From Calothrix brevissima NIES-22 (GTDB lineage: Bacteria > Cyanobacteriota > Cyanobacteriia > Cyanobacteriales > Nostocaceae), in NCBI RefSeq assembly GCF_002367995.1, contig NZ_AP018207.1:5197963-5261962 (forward strand): 64,000 nucleotides of DNA, read 5' to 3'. A program made the position numbers and the translations under genes. The notes below the pieces were generated by a model that was not told where the DNA came from, searched no databases, and saw only the letters and a program-made list of their open reading frames with translations. Of the stretch, positions 9,476 through 18,231 are shown piece by piece. The stretch's first letter is position 1. Each line of letters begins with the position of its first letter.

Positions 9476-9545
9476 TATAGTATACAGCGATCGCACTTTT
9501 GTACAATCAGGACAAATTGCGATCGCGTTAGCTAGGGGTTAGGGA

Positions 9546-9681
9546 CTAGGGCGTGTTTTCAAACTCTAAAAGTAGGTTGATTGAAGTGAAAGCAACCCAA
9601 CGAAGCGACGTAAATGTTGGGTTTCGTTCCTCAACCCAACCTACATTGAAGTCTGATTTAGGGTTTGAAAACAGTCCCTAG
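9546..9681. mobile_element. MITE-like element with ~25-bp inverted ends
   Basis: Positions 9546-9570 and 9657-9681 are near-perfect inverted repeats (both contain TGTTTTCAAAC followed by CTAAA on the inner side, with about three mismatches). The interior contains GTAGGTTGA, CAACCCAAC and a TTGGGTTTCGTTCCTCAACC segment shared with 44348-44376. No coding capacity. It sits within a CTAGGGGTTAGGGA-type repeat tract, which obscures any target duplication. Confidence 0.6.
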
Positions 9682-9765
9682 GGGACAAGGGAAGGGGGAC
9701 AAGGAAGGAAAAATAACCAATAACCAATGACAATTGACAATTGACAATTGACTATTGACCATTGA
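9682..9765. repeat. short tandem repeats (gggacaagg and caattga families)
   Basis: GGGGGACAAGG units at 9682-9706 are followed by CAATTGACAATTGACAATTGAC and TATTGACCATTGACTATTGAC units at 9729-9770. The last unit reaches the stop codon of pdxA. Confidence 0.6.
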
Positions 9766-10851
9766 CTATTGACTCCTTTGCCTCACCAACTGTGCGCCTA
9801 ACTCAATTGCAGCTTTCATACTCGTAGCATCCGCAATTCCCTTACCCGCAATATCAAAAGCCGTACCATGATCCGGTGAAGTTCGGACAAAAGGAAGACC
9901 AATCGTAGTATTAACAGCGCGGTCAAAAGCCATCAATTTTACCGGAATTAAACCTTGGTCGTGGTACAGTGCTAAATAACCATCAGCAGAATTTTGACTT
10001 TGACCGTTGCCATACCAAGCTTGACCAGGCTTTACCCACATCGTATCAGGTGGGATAGGCCCTTCTAGCTGCCAATGGGGACGGTTTTGTCGTTCTTGTT
10101 CTAGCCAGGGAATTAACCAATCGATTTCTTCTGTTCCCAATTGTCCCTGTTCGCCACTGTGGGGATTTAAACCCGCGATCGCAATTTTCCCATTTTCGAT
10201 GCCAAAATCTTGCTCTAAACAATCCACCAGCAAATCTAGCTTTTTCGTTAATAATTGCGGTGTCAGCGTCTTTGATACTTGACAAAGTGGAATATGTGTG
10301 GTAGCCAATAAAGTACGCAACGTCCAATTAGTATAAGGCGATCGCGCTACAAATAACATCCCGAAGCGCTCCACACCTGATTTTTGGGCTAAAAGTTCCG
10401 TTTGTCCGGGATAATCGTAGCCTGCAGCCTTCCAAGCCGATTTGGCGATAGGAGCCGTAACAATACCATCAAATTTACCAGCTAAAGTTTGGGCGATCGC
10501 ATATTCCATATAAGCAAAACTCGCCGCACCACTCGCTTTATTTCCAGTGCCGATGATAATTTCATCTTGAATATCTGCTGGTAATGGCACATCAATCACA
10601 GATAAATCGGCTGGATTTGCCAAGGTAATGCGATCGCTCACAGCTAAATTTATGTAAATTTTGTTCAATAAATCTAAACTACCGATTACCGTCACATCAT
10701 AATTTTGCCACCAATCAAAATCAGCCAAAGCCTTTAAAATCACCTCTGCCCCAATTCCCGCCGGATCTCCCAACGTTAACGCCAACCTTGGGCGATTATG
10801 AGAAGCTGAATTAACTACCTGAATTTGATTAACTAAGTAGTGCCGTGTCAT
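9766..10851 (-). CDS. pdxA: 4-hydroxythreonine-4-phosphate dehydrogenase
   Basis: A 361-residue NAD-dependent dehydrogenase of the DXP-dependent pyridoxal phosphate pathway. Visible motifs: [18 protein letters not shown] at the N-terminus, [17 protein letters not shown], metal-ligand histidines in [17 protein letters not shown] and [11 protein letters not shown], and the end [15 protein letters not shown]. The ATG at 10849-10851 is preferred. An upstream in-frame ATG at 10882-10884 lies inside a GTCATTTGTCATT tandem repeat and would add 11 residues encoded mostly by repeat DNA. Cytoplasmic dimer in the family. Confidence 0.93.
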   Translation of the reverse strand: MTRHYLVNQIQVVNSASHNRPRLALTLGDPAGIGAEVILKALADFDWWQNYDVTVIGSLDLLNKIYINLAVSDRITLANPADLSVIDVPLPADIQDEIIIGTGNKASGAASFAYMEYAIAQTLAGKFDGIVTAPIAKSAWKAAGYDYPGQTELLAQKSGVERFGMLFVARSPYTNWTLRTLLATTHIPLCQVSKTLTPQLLTKKLDLLVDCLEQDFGIENGKIAIAGLNPHSGEQGQLGTEEIDWLIPWLEQERQNRPHWQLEGPIPPDTMWVKPGQAWYGNGQSQNSADGYLALYHDQGLIPVKLMAFDRAVNTTIGLPFVRTSPDHGTAFDIAGKGIADATSMKAAIELGAQLVRQRSQ

Positions 10852-10869
10852 TAAAGATAGTTGATGAGG

Positions 10870-10986
10870 GCTGTCATTTGTCATTTGTCATTAGTCATTT
10901 GTCATTGGGCAAAAGTCAAATAGAATTCTTAATGCGTGAATTTTGCGGAAAGTCTGAGCGCCGGCTTCCGGCGATCAGAACTTTCC
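10870..10986. repeat. GTCATTT tandem repeat and strong palindrome
   Basis: GTCATTT/GTCATTA heptamers occupy 10872-10905. Positions 10947-10986 form a long imperfect hairpin: outer arms GGAAAGT / ACTTTCC, middle CTGA / TCAG, and inner CGCCGG CTT CCGGCG. There is no T-run, so it looks like a REP-like palindromic repeat rather than a terminator. Confidence 0.5.
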
Positions 10987-11365
10987 AAGAGAGAATTTTG
11001 AATTTTGAATTATTTGTCCCCCTTGTCCTCCTTGTCCCCCTGCTCCCTGCCCCCTGCCCAATAATAGCCACCAAACTGGTTTAAAATTATTTACACTGGT
11101 CTAATCCAACAGTGGCTGTTAAGAAGCTCCTGACAGACCTAGTTTACCTTGACTGCCTCCGGCAATTGGTGAAGGTAAAACTCAAATACCTGATTTTTAG
11201 GCATAGCGAACATCAGATTAGCGTCATCAAGTCTAATCTATGGAGCAAACCAAAAAACAGGCAAGCTAAAGGCTAACCTTTAGCATCCGCCGTAATCGAC
11301 TCAATGCAAGCAAGTTGAACGGCAATAAGTATCACATCAATCATTCGCTAAGGAGAATCACACCA
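10987..11365 (+). promoter_or_regulatory. petM upstream region with two hairpins
   Basis: After a CCCTTGTCC-type repeat at 11018-11060, the region upstream of petM contains AACAG-TGG-CTGTT near 11110-11122 and the perfect 8-bp hairpin GCTAAAGG CTAA CCTTTAGC at 11265-11284. Both are on the coding side of petM and may lie in its 5' leader. No terminator T-run follows them. No known riboswitch class is recognised. Confidence 0.35.
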
Positions 11366-11473
11366 ATGGGTGGCGAAATTTTGAATACAGCATTGTTGGC
11401 TTTCAGTTTAATCTTCGTAGGTTGGGGCATAGGCACTTTATTACTGAAAATTCAGGGTGCAGAAGAAGAATAA
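11366..11473 (+). CDS. petM: cytochrome b6f complex subunit PetM
   Basis: A 35-residue single-helix protein, [17 protein letters not shown] followed by [18 protein letters not shown], which matches cyanobacterial PetM (subunit VII) in length and sequence. It is a peripheral transmembrane subunit of the thylakoid cytochrome b6f complex, linking photosystems II and I. A clear ribosome binding site AAGGAG sits 11 bases before the ATG at 11366. It is followed by a terminator at 11529-11560, so it is probably transcribed alone. Confidence 0.95.
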   Translation: MGGEILNTALLAFSLIFVGWGIGTLLLKIQGAEEE

Positions 11474-11528
11474 CTCTGCTAAACAATAGATTTTCACTCG
11501 CCAGAGGTGTTTATATCTCTGGCAATAT

Positions 11529-11560
11529 AGCTTGTCCGGTTTTCGGACAAAGCTTTTTTT
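11529..11560 (+). terminator. Rho-independent terminator after petM
   Basis: AGCTTGTCCG, loop GTTTT, CGGACAAAGCT then TTTTTTT: a GC-rich stem with a single-base bulge followed directly by a seven-T run, 55 bp after the petM stop. Confidence 0.8.
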
Positions 11561-11663
11561 ACATATAACTTGTATAAATTATGAAAATAAATGTAAACTT
11601 TTGTTTAGGCGATCGTTCTGTTAAAATTTCTGTCATATAAATTAAAAAAAATTTACAACCCTC

Positions 11664-12686
11664 ATGACATTATTAATTGTCGGTGCCACTGGCACCTTAG
11701 GAAGACAAGTGGCTCGTCGTGCAATCGATGAGGGGTATAAGGTGCGCTGTCTTGTCCGGAGTACTAAAAAAGCTGCTTTCCTCAAAGAATGGGGTGCAGA
11801 ACTTGTATTAGGAGATTTATGTTACCCGCAAACCCTTCCCGGCGCACTCGAAGGAGTCACCGCCGTAATTGATGCGGCTACATCTCGTCCCACAGATTCA
11901 CTCAGCATTAAACAAGTAGATTGGGACGGTAAAGTCAGCCTCATCCAAGCAGCCAAAGCAGCAGGTGTAGAGCGCTTTATTTTCTTTTCCATTCTCGAAG
12001 CCGATAAATATCCAGAAGTACCCTTAATGGAAATTAAGCGGTGTACAGAACTGTTTTTAGCCGAATCTGGATTAAATTACACCATCTTACGGTTAGCTGG
12101 CTTTATGCAAGGGTTAATCGGTCAATATGGAATTCCGATTTTAGAAAATCAGCCAGTGTGGGTAACCGGTGAATCTTCACCTGTAGCTTACATGGATACT
12201 CTAGATATAGCTAAATTTGCCATCAAGGCATTGAATGTACCAGAAACCCAAAAGCAAACCTTCCCCGTAGTTGGTACTCGTGCTTGGAGTGCAGAAGAAA
12301 TCATTAACGTGTGCGAACGCCTTTCAGGTAAAGACGCGAGAGTCACGCGGATGCCAATCAATTTACTACGGACAGTGCGGCGTTGCCTGAGATTTTTCCA
12401 ATGGGGATGGAATGTAGCTGATAGACTAGCATTTACAGAAGTATTAGCCAGTGGTAAACCCTTAAATGCCTCAATGGATGAGGTATACCAAGTTTTCGGG
12501 TTAGATCCTCAACAAACAACTACCCTAGAAAGCTACCTGCAAGAGTACTTCAGCCGAATTATGAAAAAACTTAAAGAGCTGGACTACGAGAAAAATAAAG
12601 CTAAAAAGCAGAAGTCTAATAAAAAATCACCATTTAAACAGCCTGCAAAAATTAATGGTCAAGAGTCAAGGGTGAATGGTCAATAG
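11664..12686 (+). CDS. ycf39: Ycf39-like photosystem II assembly factor (atypical SDR/NmrA)
   Basis: A 340-residue protein of the atypical short-chain dehydrogenase group, with the NADP-binding motif GATGTLGRQ at residues 7-15 and RFIFFSILEADKYPEVPLMEIK, characteristic of Ycf39/HCF244. In cyanobacteria Ycf39 acts with Hlip proteins to deliver chlorophyll to newly made D1 during photosystem II assembly at the thylakoid. ATG at 11664. The last residues (AKINGQESRVNGQ) and the stop codon are encoded by the first units of a GTCAATG tandem repeat, so the C-terminus has been altered by repeat DNA. It follows petM. Confidence 0.9.
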   Translation: MTLLIVGATGTLGRQVARRAIDEGYKVRCLVRSTKKAAFLKEWGAELVLGDLCYPQTLPGALEGVTAVIDAATSRPTDSLSIKQVDWDGKVSLIQAAKAAGVERFIFFSILEADKYPEVPLMEIKRCTELFLAESGLNYTILRLAGFMQGLIGQYGIPILENQPVWVTGESSPVAYMDTLDIAKFAIKALNVPETQKQTFPVVGTRAWSAEEIINVCERLSGKDARVTRMPINLLRTVRRCLRFFQWGWNVADRLAFTEVLASGKPLNASMDEVYQVFGLDPQQTTTLESYLQEYFSRIMKKLKELDYEKNKAKKQKSNKKSPFKQPAKINGQESRVNGQ

Positions 12687-12788
12687 TCAATGGTCAATGG
12701 TCAATGGTCAATGGTCAATAAATTATCAACAGTGGACTTTTGACTCTGGACTTTTGACTACTGACTTTTGACTTTTGACTTTTGACCC
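12655..12788. repeat. inverted pair of heptamer arrays (GGTCAAT / TTTTGAC)
   Basis: About nine GGTCAAT-type heptamers at 12655-12720 are followed, after a short spacer, by about eight complementary-sense TTTTGACT-type units to 12786. As the two arrays are in opposite orientation, the transcript could fold into one long imperfect hairpin. The left array includes the stop codon of ycf39. Confidence 0.7.
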
Positions 12789-12866
12789 CAAACACATGAC
12801 TACGTTGTCAAAAATGTGTAAGGATTAGCATAATACAGAGCGTCGCCTAAACTTGGATATTTGAAT

Positions 12867-13784
12867 GTGCCGAAAGCAGGCATTATCTACAATGACCTTA
12901 AACCGATAGCGAGTCGCATTGCTATCGAACTCAAAGACAAACTAACCGCAGCCGGTTGGAATGTATGCATCACAACTAGTATCGGTGGTATATTGGGCTA
13001 CTCTAATCCAGAAAGTCCTGTATGCCACACCCCACTCGACGGTCTCACACCGCCAGGGTTTGACTCAGAGATGAAATTTGCTGTGGTATTAGGTGGAGAC
13101 GGGACTGTTTTAGCAGCGTCTCGCCAAGTAGCCCCCTGTGGAATTCCCCTATTAACAGTGAATACTGGACACATGGGGTTTTTGACAGAAGCTTACCTCA
13201 ATCAACTGCCGCAAGCAATTGAACAGGTGATGGCGGGTAACTATGAAATTGAAGAACGAGCCATGCTCGCCGTCAAAGTGCTACGGGGAGAATCGATACT
13301 TTGGGAAGCATTGTGTCTCAATGAAATGGTACTCCATCGAGAACCATTGACCTCTATGTGCCATTTTGAAATTGCCGTAGGGCGTCATGCAGCAGTTGAC
13401 ATTGCAGCTGATGGTGTAATTGTTTCCACACCAACTGGTTCTACCGCTTATTCTTTAAGTGCTGGCGGCCCTGTCGTCACCCCTGGCGTACCGGTGTTAC
13501 AGCTAGTACCCATTTGTCCCCATTCCCTAGCTTCTAGGGCTTTAGTGTTTCCCGACAGCGAACCAGTTAACATCTACCCAGTCAATATACCCCGGTTAGT
13601 GATGGTCGTAGATGGTAATGGGGGATGTTATGTATTCCCAGAGGATCGGGTATATTTAGAGCGATCGCAATATAGCGTCCGATTTATTCGCCTCCAAGCA
13701 CCAGAATTCTTTCGGATTTTGCGAGAAAAATTGGGTTGGGGTTTACCCCATATTGCCAAACCCACTTCGGTAGAATTACCTTAG
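12867..13784 (+). CDS. nadK: NAD(+) kinase
   Basis: A 305-residue ATP-NAD kinase with the GGDGT signature ([16 protein letters not shown]), [13 protein letters not shown], the NE/D motif in [10 protein letters not shown] and [16 protein letters not shown]. It phosphorylates NAD to NADP in the cytoplasm. I take the GTG at 12867 as start because it gives the usual N-terminus (M)PKAGIIYND; a TTG two codons earlier is the only alternative nearby. Cyanobacteria usually have two NAD kinases; the form here, with the insertion around [16 protein letters not shown], is the longer type. Confidence 0.92.
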   Translation: MPKAGIIYNDLKPIASRIAIELKDKLTAAGWNVCITTSIGGILGYSNPESPVCHTPLDGLTPPGFDSEMKFAVVLGGDGTVLAASRQVAPCGIPLLTVNTGHMGFLTEAYLNQLPQAIEQVMAGNYEIEERAMLAVKVLRGESILWEALCLNEMVLHREPLTSMCHFEIAVGRHAAVDIAADGVIVSTPTGSTAYSLSAGGPVVTPGVPVLQLVPICPHSLASRALVFPDSEPVNIYPVNIPRLVMVVDGNGGCYVFPEDRVYLERSQYSVRFIRLQAPEFFRILREKLGWGLPHIAKPTSVELP

Positions 13785-14118
13785 ATAGTCATTAGTCATT
13801 AGTCATTGGTCATTAGTTTAAAACTGTAACCTATGGCTTATGGCTAGTGACTTTTGGTTTTTTTGGAGATTTCCTTCCAGATTTGAATTATGAATGGTGA
13901 ATTATTAATGATGAAATTACCCTAAAAATAAATTTAGGGAACAAGAATCAGAATTCTTCGCCATATTGTCTGTATTAGAGATAATTAGGTGTAACAGTTA
14001 GGGAAAGTTTCATGAGCTTTCCGCCTTTGTGGCTATTAATAATAGAGGTATCTGCCAAAATTATTGAGAATTCATTATTCATAATTCATTATTTATAATT
14101 CAACCTGGCAATATTCTT
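13785..14118. repeat. intergenic region with tandem repeats
   Basis: GTCATTA heptamers at 13788-13815 follow the nadK stop, and ATTCATTATTCATAATTCAT-type units lie at 14070-14102 just before the response regulator gene. The middle holds no visible gene or terminator. Confidence 0.5.
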
Positions 14119-14805
14119 ATGACAGCTGCTCATAGTCCTTGTGTTTTAGTTATTGAAACCGATGAAAGCCTAGCTAACCAGCTTTCTTTCGATTTACAAG
14201 AAGCTGGCTACGATTCGATTTTGGCACATGATGCCGTTAGTGGTTTACAATACAGTCGCGATCGCCAACCTGCATTAATTGTTCTCGATCGCATGTTAGC
14301 AGGCGAATCAGGACTTTCACTGTGTAAAAATCTCAGAAACTCTGGTATGCGCTCCCCTGTACTAGTGCTCATGGCACGAGATACAGTAGACGATCGCGTC
14401 GCTTGTTTAGAAGCTGGAGCCGATGACTATATTCTTAAACCTTACCGTTCCGAAGACTTTTTAAAGCTAATTCGGCTTTATTTAAAACCAGATGTAGACA
14501 CCACAGAACAGTTGCGCTTTGGCGACTTGGTTTTAGATATAGGTACTCGTCGCGCCATATACAACGGACGCATTATTGACTTAACCATGAAAGAATTTGA
14601 ACTTCTCAAGTTCTTAATGGAACATCCCAGAGAAGTATTAACCCGCGAGCAAATTCTGGAAAACGTCTGGGGTTACGATTTCATGGGAGAATCAAACGTC
14701 ATAGAAGTCTACATTCGCTACCTGCGCCTAAAAATTGAAGAAGAAGGGCAAAAGCGCTTAATTCAAACAGTACGTGGTGTAGGCTACGTATTAAGAGAAT
14801 CTTAA
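14119..14805 (+). CDS. nblR: OmpR-family response regulator, NblR-like
   Basis: 228 residues: receiver domain with phosphoacceptor Asp57 (LIVLDRMLAGE) and the lysine in ILKPYRSEDF, then a winged-helix DNA-binding domain (TMKEFELLKFLMEHPREVLTREQILENVWGY). The N-terminal and receiver sequences (IETDESLANQLS, CLEAGADDYILKPYR) fit NblR, the regulator that triggers phycobilisome breakdown and stress survival under nutrient starvation and high light. No sensor kinase is adjacent, which is usual for nblR. The regulator family is certain; assignment to NblR is from recognition of the sequence. Confidence 0.75.
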   Translation: MTAAHSPCVLVIETDESLANQLSFDLQEAGYDSILAHDAVSGLQYSRDRQPALIVLDRMLAGESGLSLCKNLRNSGMRSPVLVLMARDTVDDRVACLEAGADDYILKPYRSEDFLKLIRLYLKPDVDTTEQLRFGDLVLDIGTRRAIYNGRIIDLTMKEFELLKFLMEHPREVLTREQILENVWGYDFMGESNVIEVYIRYLRLKIEEEGQKRLIQTVRGVGYVLRES

Positions 14806-14877
14806 AAATTAATATCAGGACTTAGTAAGATTACAGCCTAATTATGTAACCGTCCCACCCTGAAACAAGGTGGGATT

Positions 14878-14962
14878 GTTAATTGTTGACTGTTGACTGT
14901 TGACTGTTGACTGTTGACTGTTGACTGTTGACGGCATAGCCAATGCCCAATGCCCAATGCCC
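14878..14962. repeat. TGTTGAC heptamer array and CCCAATG units
   Basis: Seven near-identical TGTTGAC heptamers at about 14884-14932 are followed by three ATGCCCA units at 14944-14962, immediately upstream of the DUF192 gene. The array contains ATG triplets that create false upstream start codons for that gene. Confidence 0.7.
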
Positions 14963-15009
14963 CATTTTCACAGTACAATCGAAATCCAAATCACAAAATA
15001 GGTAATTTT

Positions 15010-15519
15010 ATGTTGCGCGGACTAAGTTTATTTTCTATCTTGCTGAGTGTTTTGCTCATGGGTTGTTCTCCACCAACTACAGCTAAACCACCTAGCAATA
15101 CATCCGAGTCTCAAACTTTAACACCAGTATCTGCTGGGCAAAAACTGCCAATTACAGCTGAGGCTATTGTGCCTAATGGCACCAAAATTCAGTTAGAAGT
15201 GGCAAAGACTGCCAAGCAGCAAGAAATTGGCTTAATGAATCGGACATCTTTACCAGATAACCAGGGGATGTTGTTCAAGTTTCCTTCACCACAGCCAGTT
15301 CGCTTTTGGATGAAGAATACTCTTATCCCCTTAGATATGGTGTTCATTCACAATGGCGTTGTGAAATATATTCAAACTTCTGCCCCTCCTTGTACCAAAG
15401 ACCCCTGCCCTACTTATGGCCCTGATACCTCTATTGATACCGTAATTGAACTGCGCTCTGGTAGAAGTTCGGAATTAGGATTAAAAGTTGGTAATAGTAT
15501 CAAAATTAATTATTTTTAG
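15010..15519 (+). CDS. DUF192 family lipoprotein
   Basis: 169 residues starting MLRGLSLFSILLSVLLMGC, a lipoprotein signal peptide with lipobox LLMGC, a Ser/Thr/Pro-rich linker, then a DUF192 domain: EVAKTAKQQEIGLMNRTSLPDNQGMLF, FWMKNTLIPLDMVFIHNG and IDTVIELRSG. DUF192 proteins are small periplasmic or envelope proteins of unknown function. The ATG at 15010 is preferred; an in-frame ATG at 14950 lies in repeat DNA and would hide the signal peptide. Confidence 0.85.
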   Translation: MLRGLSLFSILLSVLLMGCSPPTTAKPPSNTSESQTLTPVSAGQKLPITAEAIVPNGTKIQLEVAKTAKQQEIGLMNRTSLPDNQGMLFKFPSPQPVRFWMKNTLIPLDMVFIHNGVVKYIQTSAPPCTKDPCPTYGPDTSIDTVIELRSGRSSELGLKVGNSIKINYF

Positions 15520-16062
15520 TTAGTGTTATTACTGACAACTGCACAATTAGTGAGATGTTTCACTGATTGTGAAATCTTGATGAAGAATATAGATGTAAAA
15601 AATATTACGTCATATAGTATAATATGCTATCACTCAGTGACTATTGAAAATATCACCAAACATTCGGAAGTCTTATGTCTCCACAGTAGAACCAGACCTG
15701 TGAAGTTTATCTGTTAAAGATCATCCTTTTGGTGTAGGTGTAAATAGTCGCTCATAAGAGACTATTTACTAAGGAATTTTGATTACTACATGTGTAATTA
15801 AAGAAGCTGCTATAGTTACTAGAAATTCAACTTATTGACCTGAGCTAAATGCTACTTGAACAGCAATCAAGCAAGTAGCTTGGGAGTTTCAAATTTAACC
15901 TTCCTACGATCGGGGCAATTTCTTTAAAGTAAATTTAGACAAAATTTGCTGTGGAATTTCAGTATTAATGTCATAGTGACAGATAAGATACTGGCTACTG
16001 GTTAAGGAGAAATGGTGAACTAATATATGACAATACACTCTGCACAAGGAGGTGAGATACAA
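15520..16062. other. 540-bp gene-free stretch with a 10-bp hairpin
   Basis: No convincing frame. A perfect 10-bp inverted repeat GTAAATAGTC / GACTATTTAC lies at 15740-15749 and 15760-15769 with a 10-base loop; no T-run follows. The right end must hold the promoter of the DUF2949 gene. Confidence 0.4.
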
Positions 16063-16254
16063 ATGTCACCATCGAAGTATTCTCGACTGATTCATTTTTT
16101 GCAAGAAGATTTGGCAATTTCTACAGCGTCTTTAGCTGTGGCGTTACGACATCGCGAACAAGACCCAGGCCCTTTACCCATGATTCTTTGGCAATATGGT
16201 TTAATTACGCTGGAGCAACTAGAAAAAATTTATGATTGGTTGGAGACAGCATAG
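16063..16254 (+). CDS. DUF2949 family protein (63 aa)
   Basis: A small soluble protein, MSPSKYSRLIHFLQEDLAIS then VALRHREQDPGPLPMILWQYGLITLEQLEKIYDWLE, matching the cyanobacterial DUF2949 family. The start at 16063 is fixed by an excellent ribosome binding site AAGGAGGTG (16046-16054), eight bases upstream; an earlier ATG at 16027 would place this site inside the gene. Function is unknown. Confidence 0.82.
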   Translation: MSPSKYSRLIHFLQEDLAISTASLAVALRHREQDPGPLPMILWQYGLITLEQLEKIYDWLETA

Positions 16255-16367
16255 ATATAAACAGCTCGTAGGAGGATTGAGAGATGTCAAATCTGCTATG
16301 TCTGTTACCAAAGCTGATCAATAAAAAAACAAAATTTTACCTTAATTATTTTTGGCAATTTAAATTT

Positions 16368-16400
16368 AAAAAGCGAGTTAAATCTTTAACTCGCTTTTTT
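16368..16400. terminator. strong terminator, near-symmetric
   Basis: AAAAAGCGAGTTAAA, two-base loop TC, then TTTAACTCGCTTTTTT: a perfect 15-bp stem with A-run and T-run on either side, so it can work on both strands. It lies about 115 bp after the DUF2949 stop and ends that transcript. Confidence 0.85.
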
Positions 16401-16469
16401 GATTTGGTGCAGTTTTTGAACTGTCAGTCTGTAGCCAAGCTAACAATTCTCACTTTACACAAATAATAT

Positions 16470-16564
16470 CAATTCAAATAACCTTTACGACACATCAAAA
16501 TATTCTAGAGGGCATGGCAGTGCCAGTCCCCCTACAATCTATCGCATTCTTTTTTCCAATTGGT
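16470..16564. repeat. dispersed ~95-bp repeat, copy 1
   Basis: AATTCAAATAAC, then CGACACATCAA, TAGAGGGCATGGCA, CCCCTACAATCTATCGCAT and CAATTGGT. The same order of blocks occurs at 51000-51097 with about 80 percent identity by eye. In this copy the terminal inverted repeats are degenerate. Confidence 0.6.
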
Positions 16565-16810
16565 CTAATTTTCTAGAAATCAACCAAACTGTTTGAGAAC
16601 AGGTAAATAGCCTGGAAACCCTTACCAATGACTAATGTAAGGGCGGGTTCACACATATCTTAGTCGATCAACGATGATCTAAATAAACCCGCCCCTACTG
16701 ACAAATGACCAATGACAATTATTTTGATATTTTGGGTATTAGATATATTTTGTAGTCAAAAATTACTGTATTCTAAGAAAGAATACAGTAAAGGAAGATA
16801 TCCAGAGTTT

Positions 16811-17059
16811 TTATTCGGGAGCAACAGCTTTTTCTGTTTGGTGGTTGATTGACCAACGATAGTCAATCGGGACAGAGGAAAACTGGCAAATCTCTTCCAG
16901 GTGCTTTTGTTGGACAGCTGCTTTACGCAGAGTAATAATTAGCTGATTCACCTGATGACGCAAATCCGGGTTTTGACTTACTGCTGACATTGTTTGTCTC
17001 TCTAAGAGTTGCAGTATAAGTTCGTAGTGGATAGGTGATGGCAGAGGAATTTGCTCCAT
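16811..17059 (-). CDS. DUF5340-type small cyanobacterial protein
   Basis: An 82-residue protein beginning MEQIPLPSPIHYELILQLLERQTM and containing HQVNQLIITLRKAAVQQKHLEE and VPIDYRWSIN. It is mostly helical and soluble. I recognise it as the cyanobacterial DUF5340 type, with moderate certainty. The ATG at 17057-17059 gives the start usual for the family; another ATG seven codons upstream is possible. It lies about 120 bp downstream of trpC on the same strand. Confidence 0.65.
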   Translation of the reverse strand: MEQIPLPSPIHYELILQLLERQTMSAVSQNPDLRHQVNQLIITLRKAAVQQKHLEEICQFSSVPIDYRWSINHQTEKAVAPE

Positions 17060-17181
17060 GAAGTTAATTTGCTTTTTCAAATAGGGGATTGTGGGAGAAG
17101 CGAAGTTTTTTGGGCAATAACTAAATTGTTACATATGCAACCAGTATTTGCTAAACCCTGAGATAGATTCAGTGAGAAAAG

Positions 17182-18072
17182 CTATAAAGATTTAGCAAAG
17201 AGATTGGTAATAGCTAACTGTGGATCTACTTGTTTGACTAATGACTCACCAATAAGTACAGCCGATGCACCTGCGGTTGATACTAAATTCAAATCCTCTG
17301 CTGTATGTAATCCTGACTCGCTGACAACTAAGATGTTCCGTTCTTGTAATTGCTGACCTCTGGTTGCGAGTAATTCACAAGTTGTTTGTAAGTTTACAGA
17401 AAAATCTTCTAAGTTGCGGTTGTTAATTCCTACTAAAGTGATGCCATCTAAGGCTAACACGCGGTCAAGTTCTGCGAGACTATGGACTTCGATTAATGCA
17501 GCCATTTTGAGAGAATTGGCAATTTTGACGAAATACTGCAAATCTTGGTCGCTCAGTATAGCCGCAATTAATAAAACTGCATCTGCCCCCCGAATCCTTG
17601 CTAAATACATCTGATAGGGATAGATGATAAACTCTTTACATAATAAAGGTAAGTCTACGACGCTACGCACCTTGGCTAAATTATCAAAGCTACCTTGAAA
17701 GAACTTTTCATCTGTAAGTACAGACAAGCAACTAGCACCACCTTGTTGATAAGCAAGTGCGATCGCAATTGGGTCAAAATCTTCCCGTAGAACTCCCTTA
17801 CTTGGGGAAGCTTTTTTTACTTCGGCAATTAACGCTGGTTTTGTCTTTCCTTGTTTTAACGCCCCTACAAAATCACGGGTAGGTGCGGCGGTGAGTGCTT
17901 GCTTTTGCAATTCTCTTAAAGGCACTTTTTCCCGCATTTTCTCAACTTCTATTTCTTTGTGCCAGACAATTTCTTCCAAAATATTATTTGGCTCTGCGCC
18001 AGGAACAGCCACCTGATAACTTAAATAGGAAATTGAAACAGGTGTACTCGGTGCGACACGACGGATTTGCAT
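17182..18072 (-). CDS. trpC: indole-3-glycerol phosphate synthase
   Basis: A 296-residue TIM-barrel enzyme of tryptophan synthesis (CdRP to indole-3-glycerol phosphate), with [22 protein letters not shown] (catalytic Lys and phosphate loop), [32 protein letters not shown] and the phosphate-binding [12 protein letters not shown] and AVLIGESLV. The N-terminal extension of about 50 residues with [11 protein letters not shown] is usual in cyanobacteria. ATG at 18070-18072; a TTG three codons upstream lies at the edge of the repeat array. No other trp genes are adjacent. Confidence 0.95.
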   Translation of the reverse strand: MQIRRVAPSTPVSISYLSYQVAVPGAEPNNILEEIVWHKEIEVEKMREKVPLRELQKQALTAAPTRDFVGALKQGKTKPALIAEVKKASPSKGVLREDFDPIAIALAYQQGGASCLSVLTDEKFFQGSFDNLAKVRSVVDLPLLCKEFIIYPYQMYLARIRGADAVLLIAAILSDQDLQYFVKIANSLKMAALIEVHSLAELDRVLALDGITLVGINNRNLEDFSVNLQTTCELLATRGQQLQERNILVVSESGLHTAEDLNLVSTAGASAVLIGESLVKQVDPQLAITNLFAKSL

Positions 18073-18075
18073 AAT

Positions 18076-18230
18076 AGTCAATAGTCAAGGGTCAAGGGTC
18101 AATGGTCAATGGTCAATGGTCAAGGGTCAATGGTCAATGGTCAAGGGTCAACAGTGTGAATTTGTAACTATAAACTATTGACTTTGGACTATTGACTTTG
18201 GACTTTGGACTATTGACCCTTGACTCTTAA
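18076..18230. repeat. inverted pair of heptamer arrays (GGTCAAT / GGACTAT)
   Basis: About ten GGTCAAT/GGTCAAG heptamers at 18080-18150 are followed by the opposite-sense TTTGGACTATTGAC array at 18178-18228. They fill the gap between lpdA and trpC and could form a long hairpin, as at 12655-12788 and 51518-51622. Confidence 0.7.
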
Positions 18231-18231
18231 A

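Noticed and set aside
10845-11084. 79-codon frame on the plus strand near pdxA
   Set aside because: It is built from GTCATTT and CCTTGTCCTCC repeats and a palindrome; antisense to the pdxA start.
15523-15717. 64-codon frame after the DUF192 gene
   Set aside because: TTG start four bases after a stop, AT-rich, no motif or binding site.
16284-16466. 60-codon frame with an upstream TAGGAGG
   Set aside because: The binding site is good, but the frame reads through the strong terminator at 16368-16400 and has no recognisable sequence; at most a gene relic.
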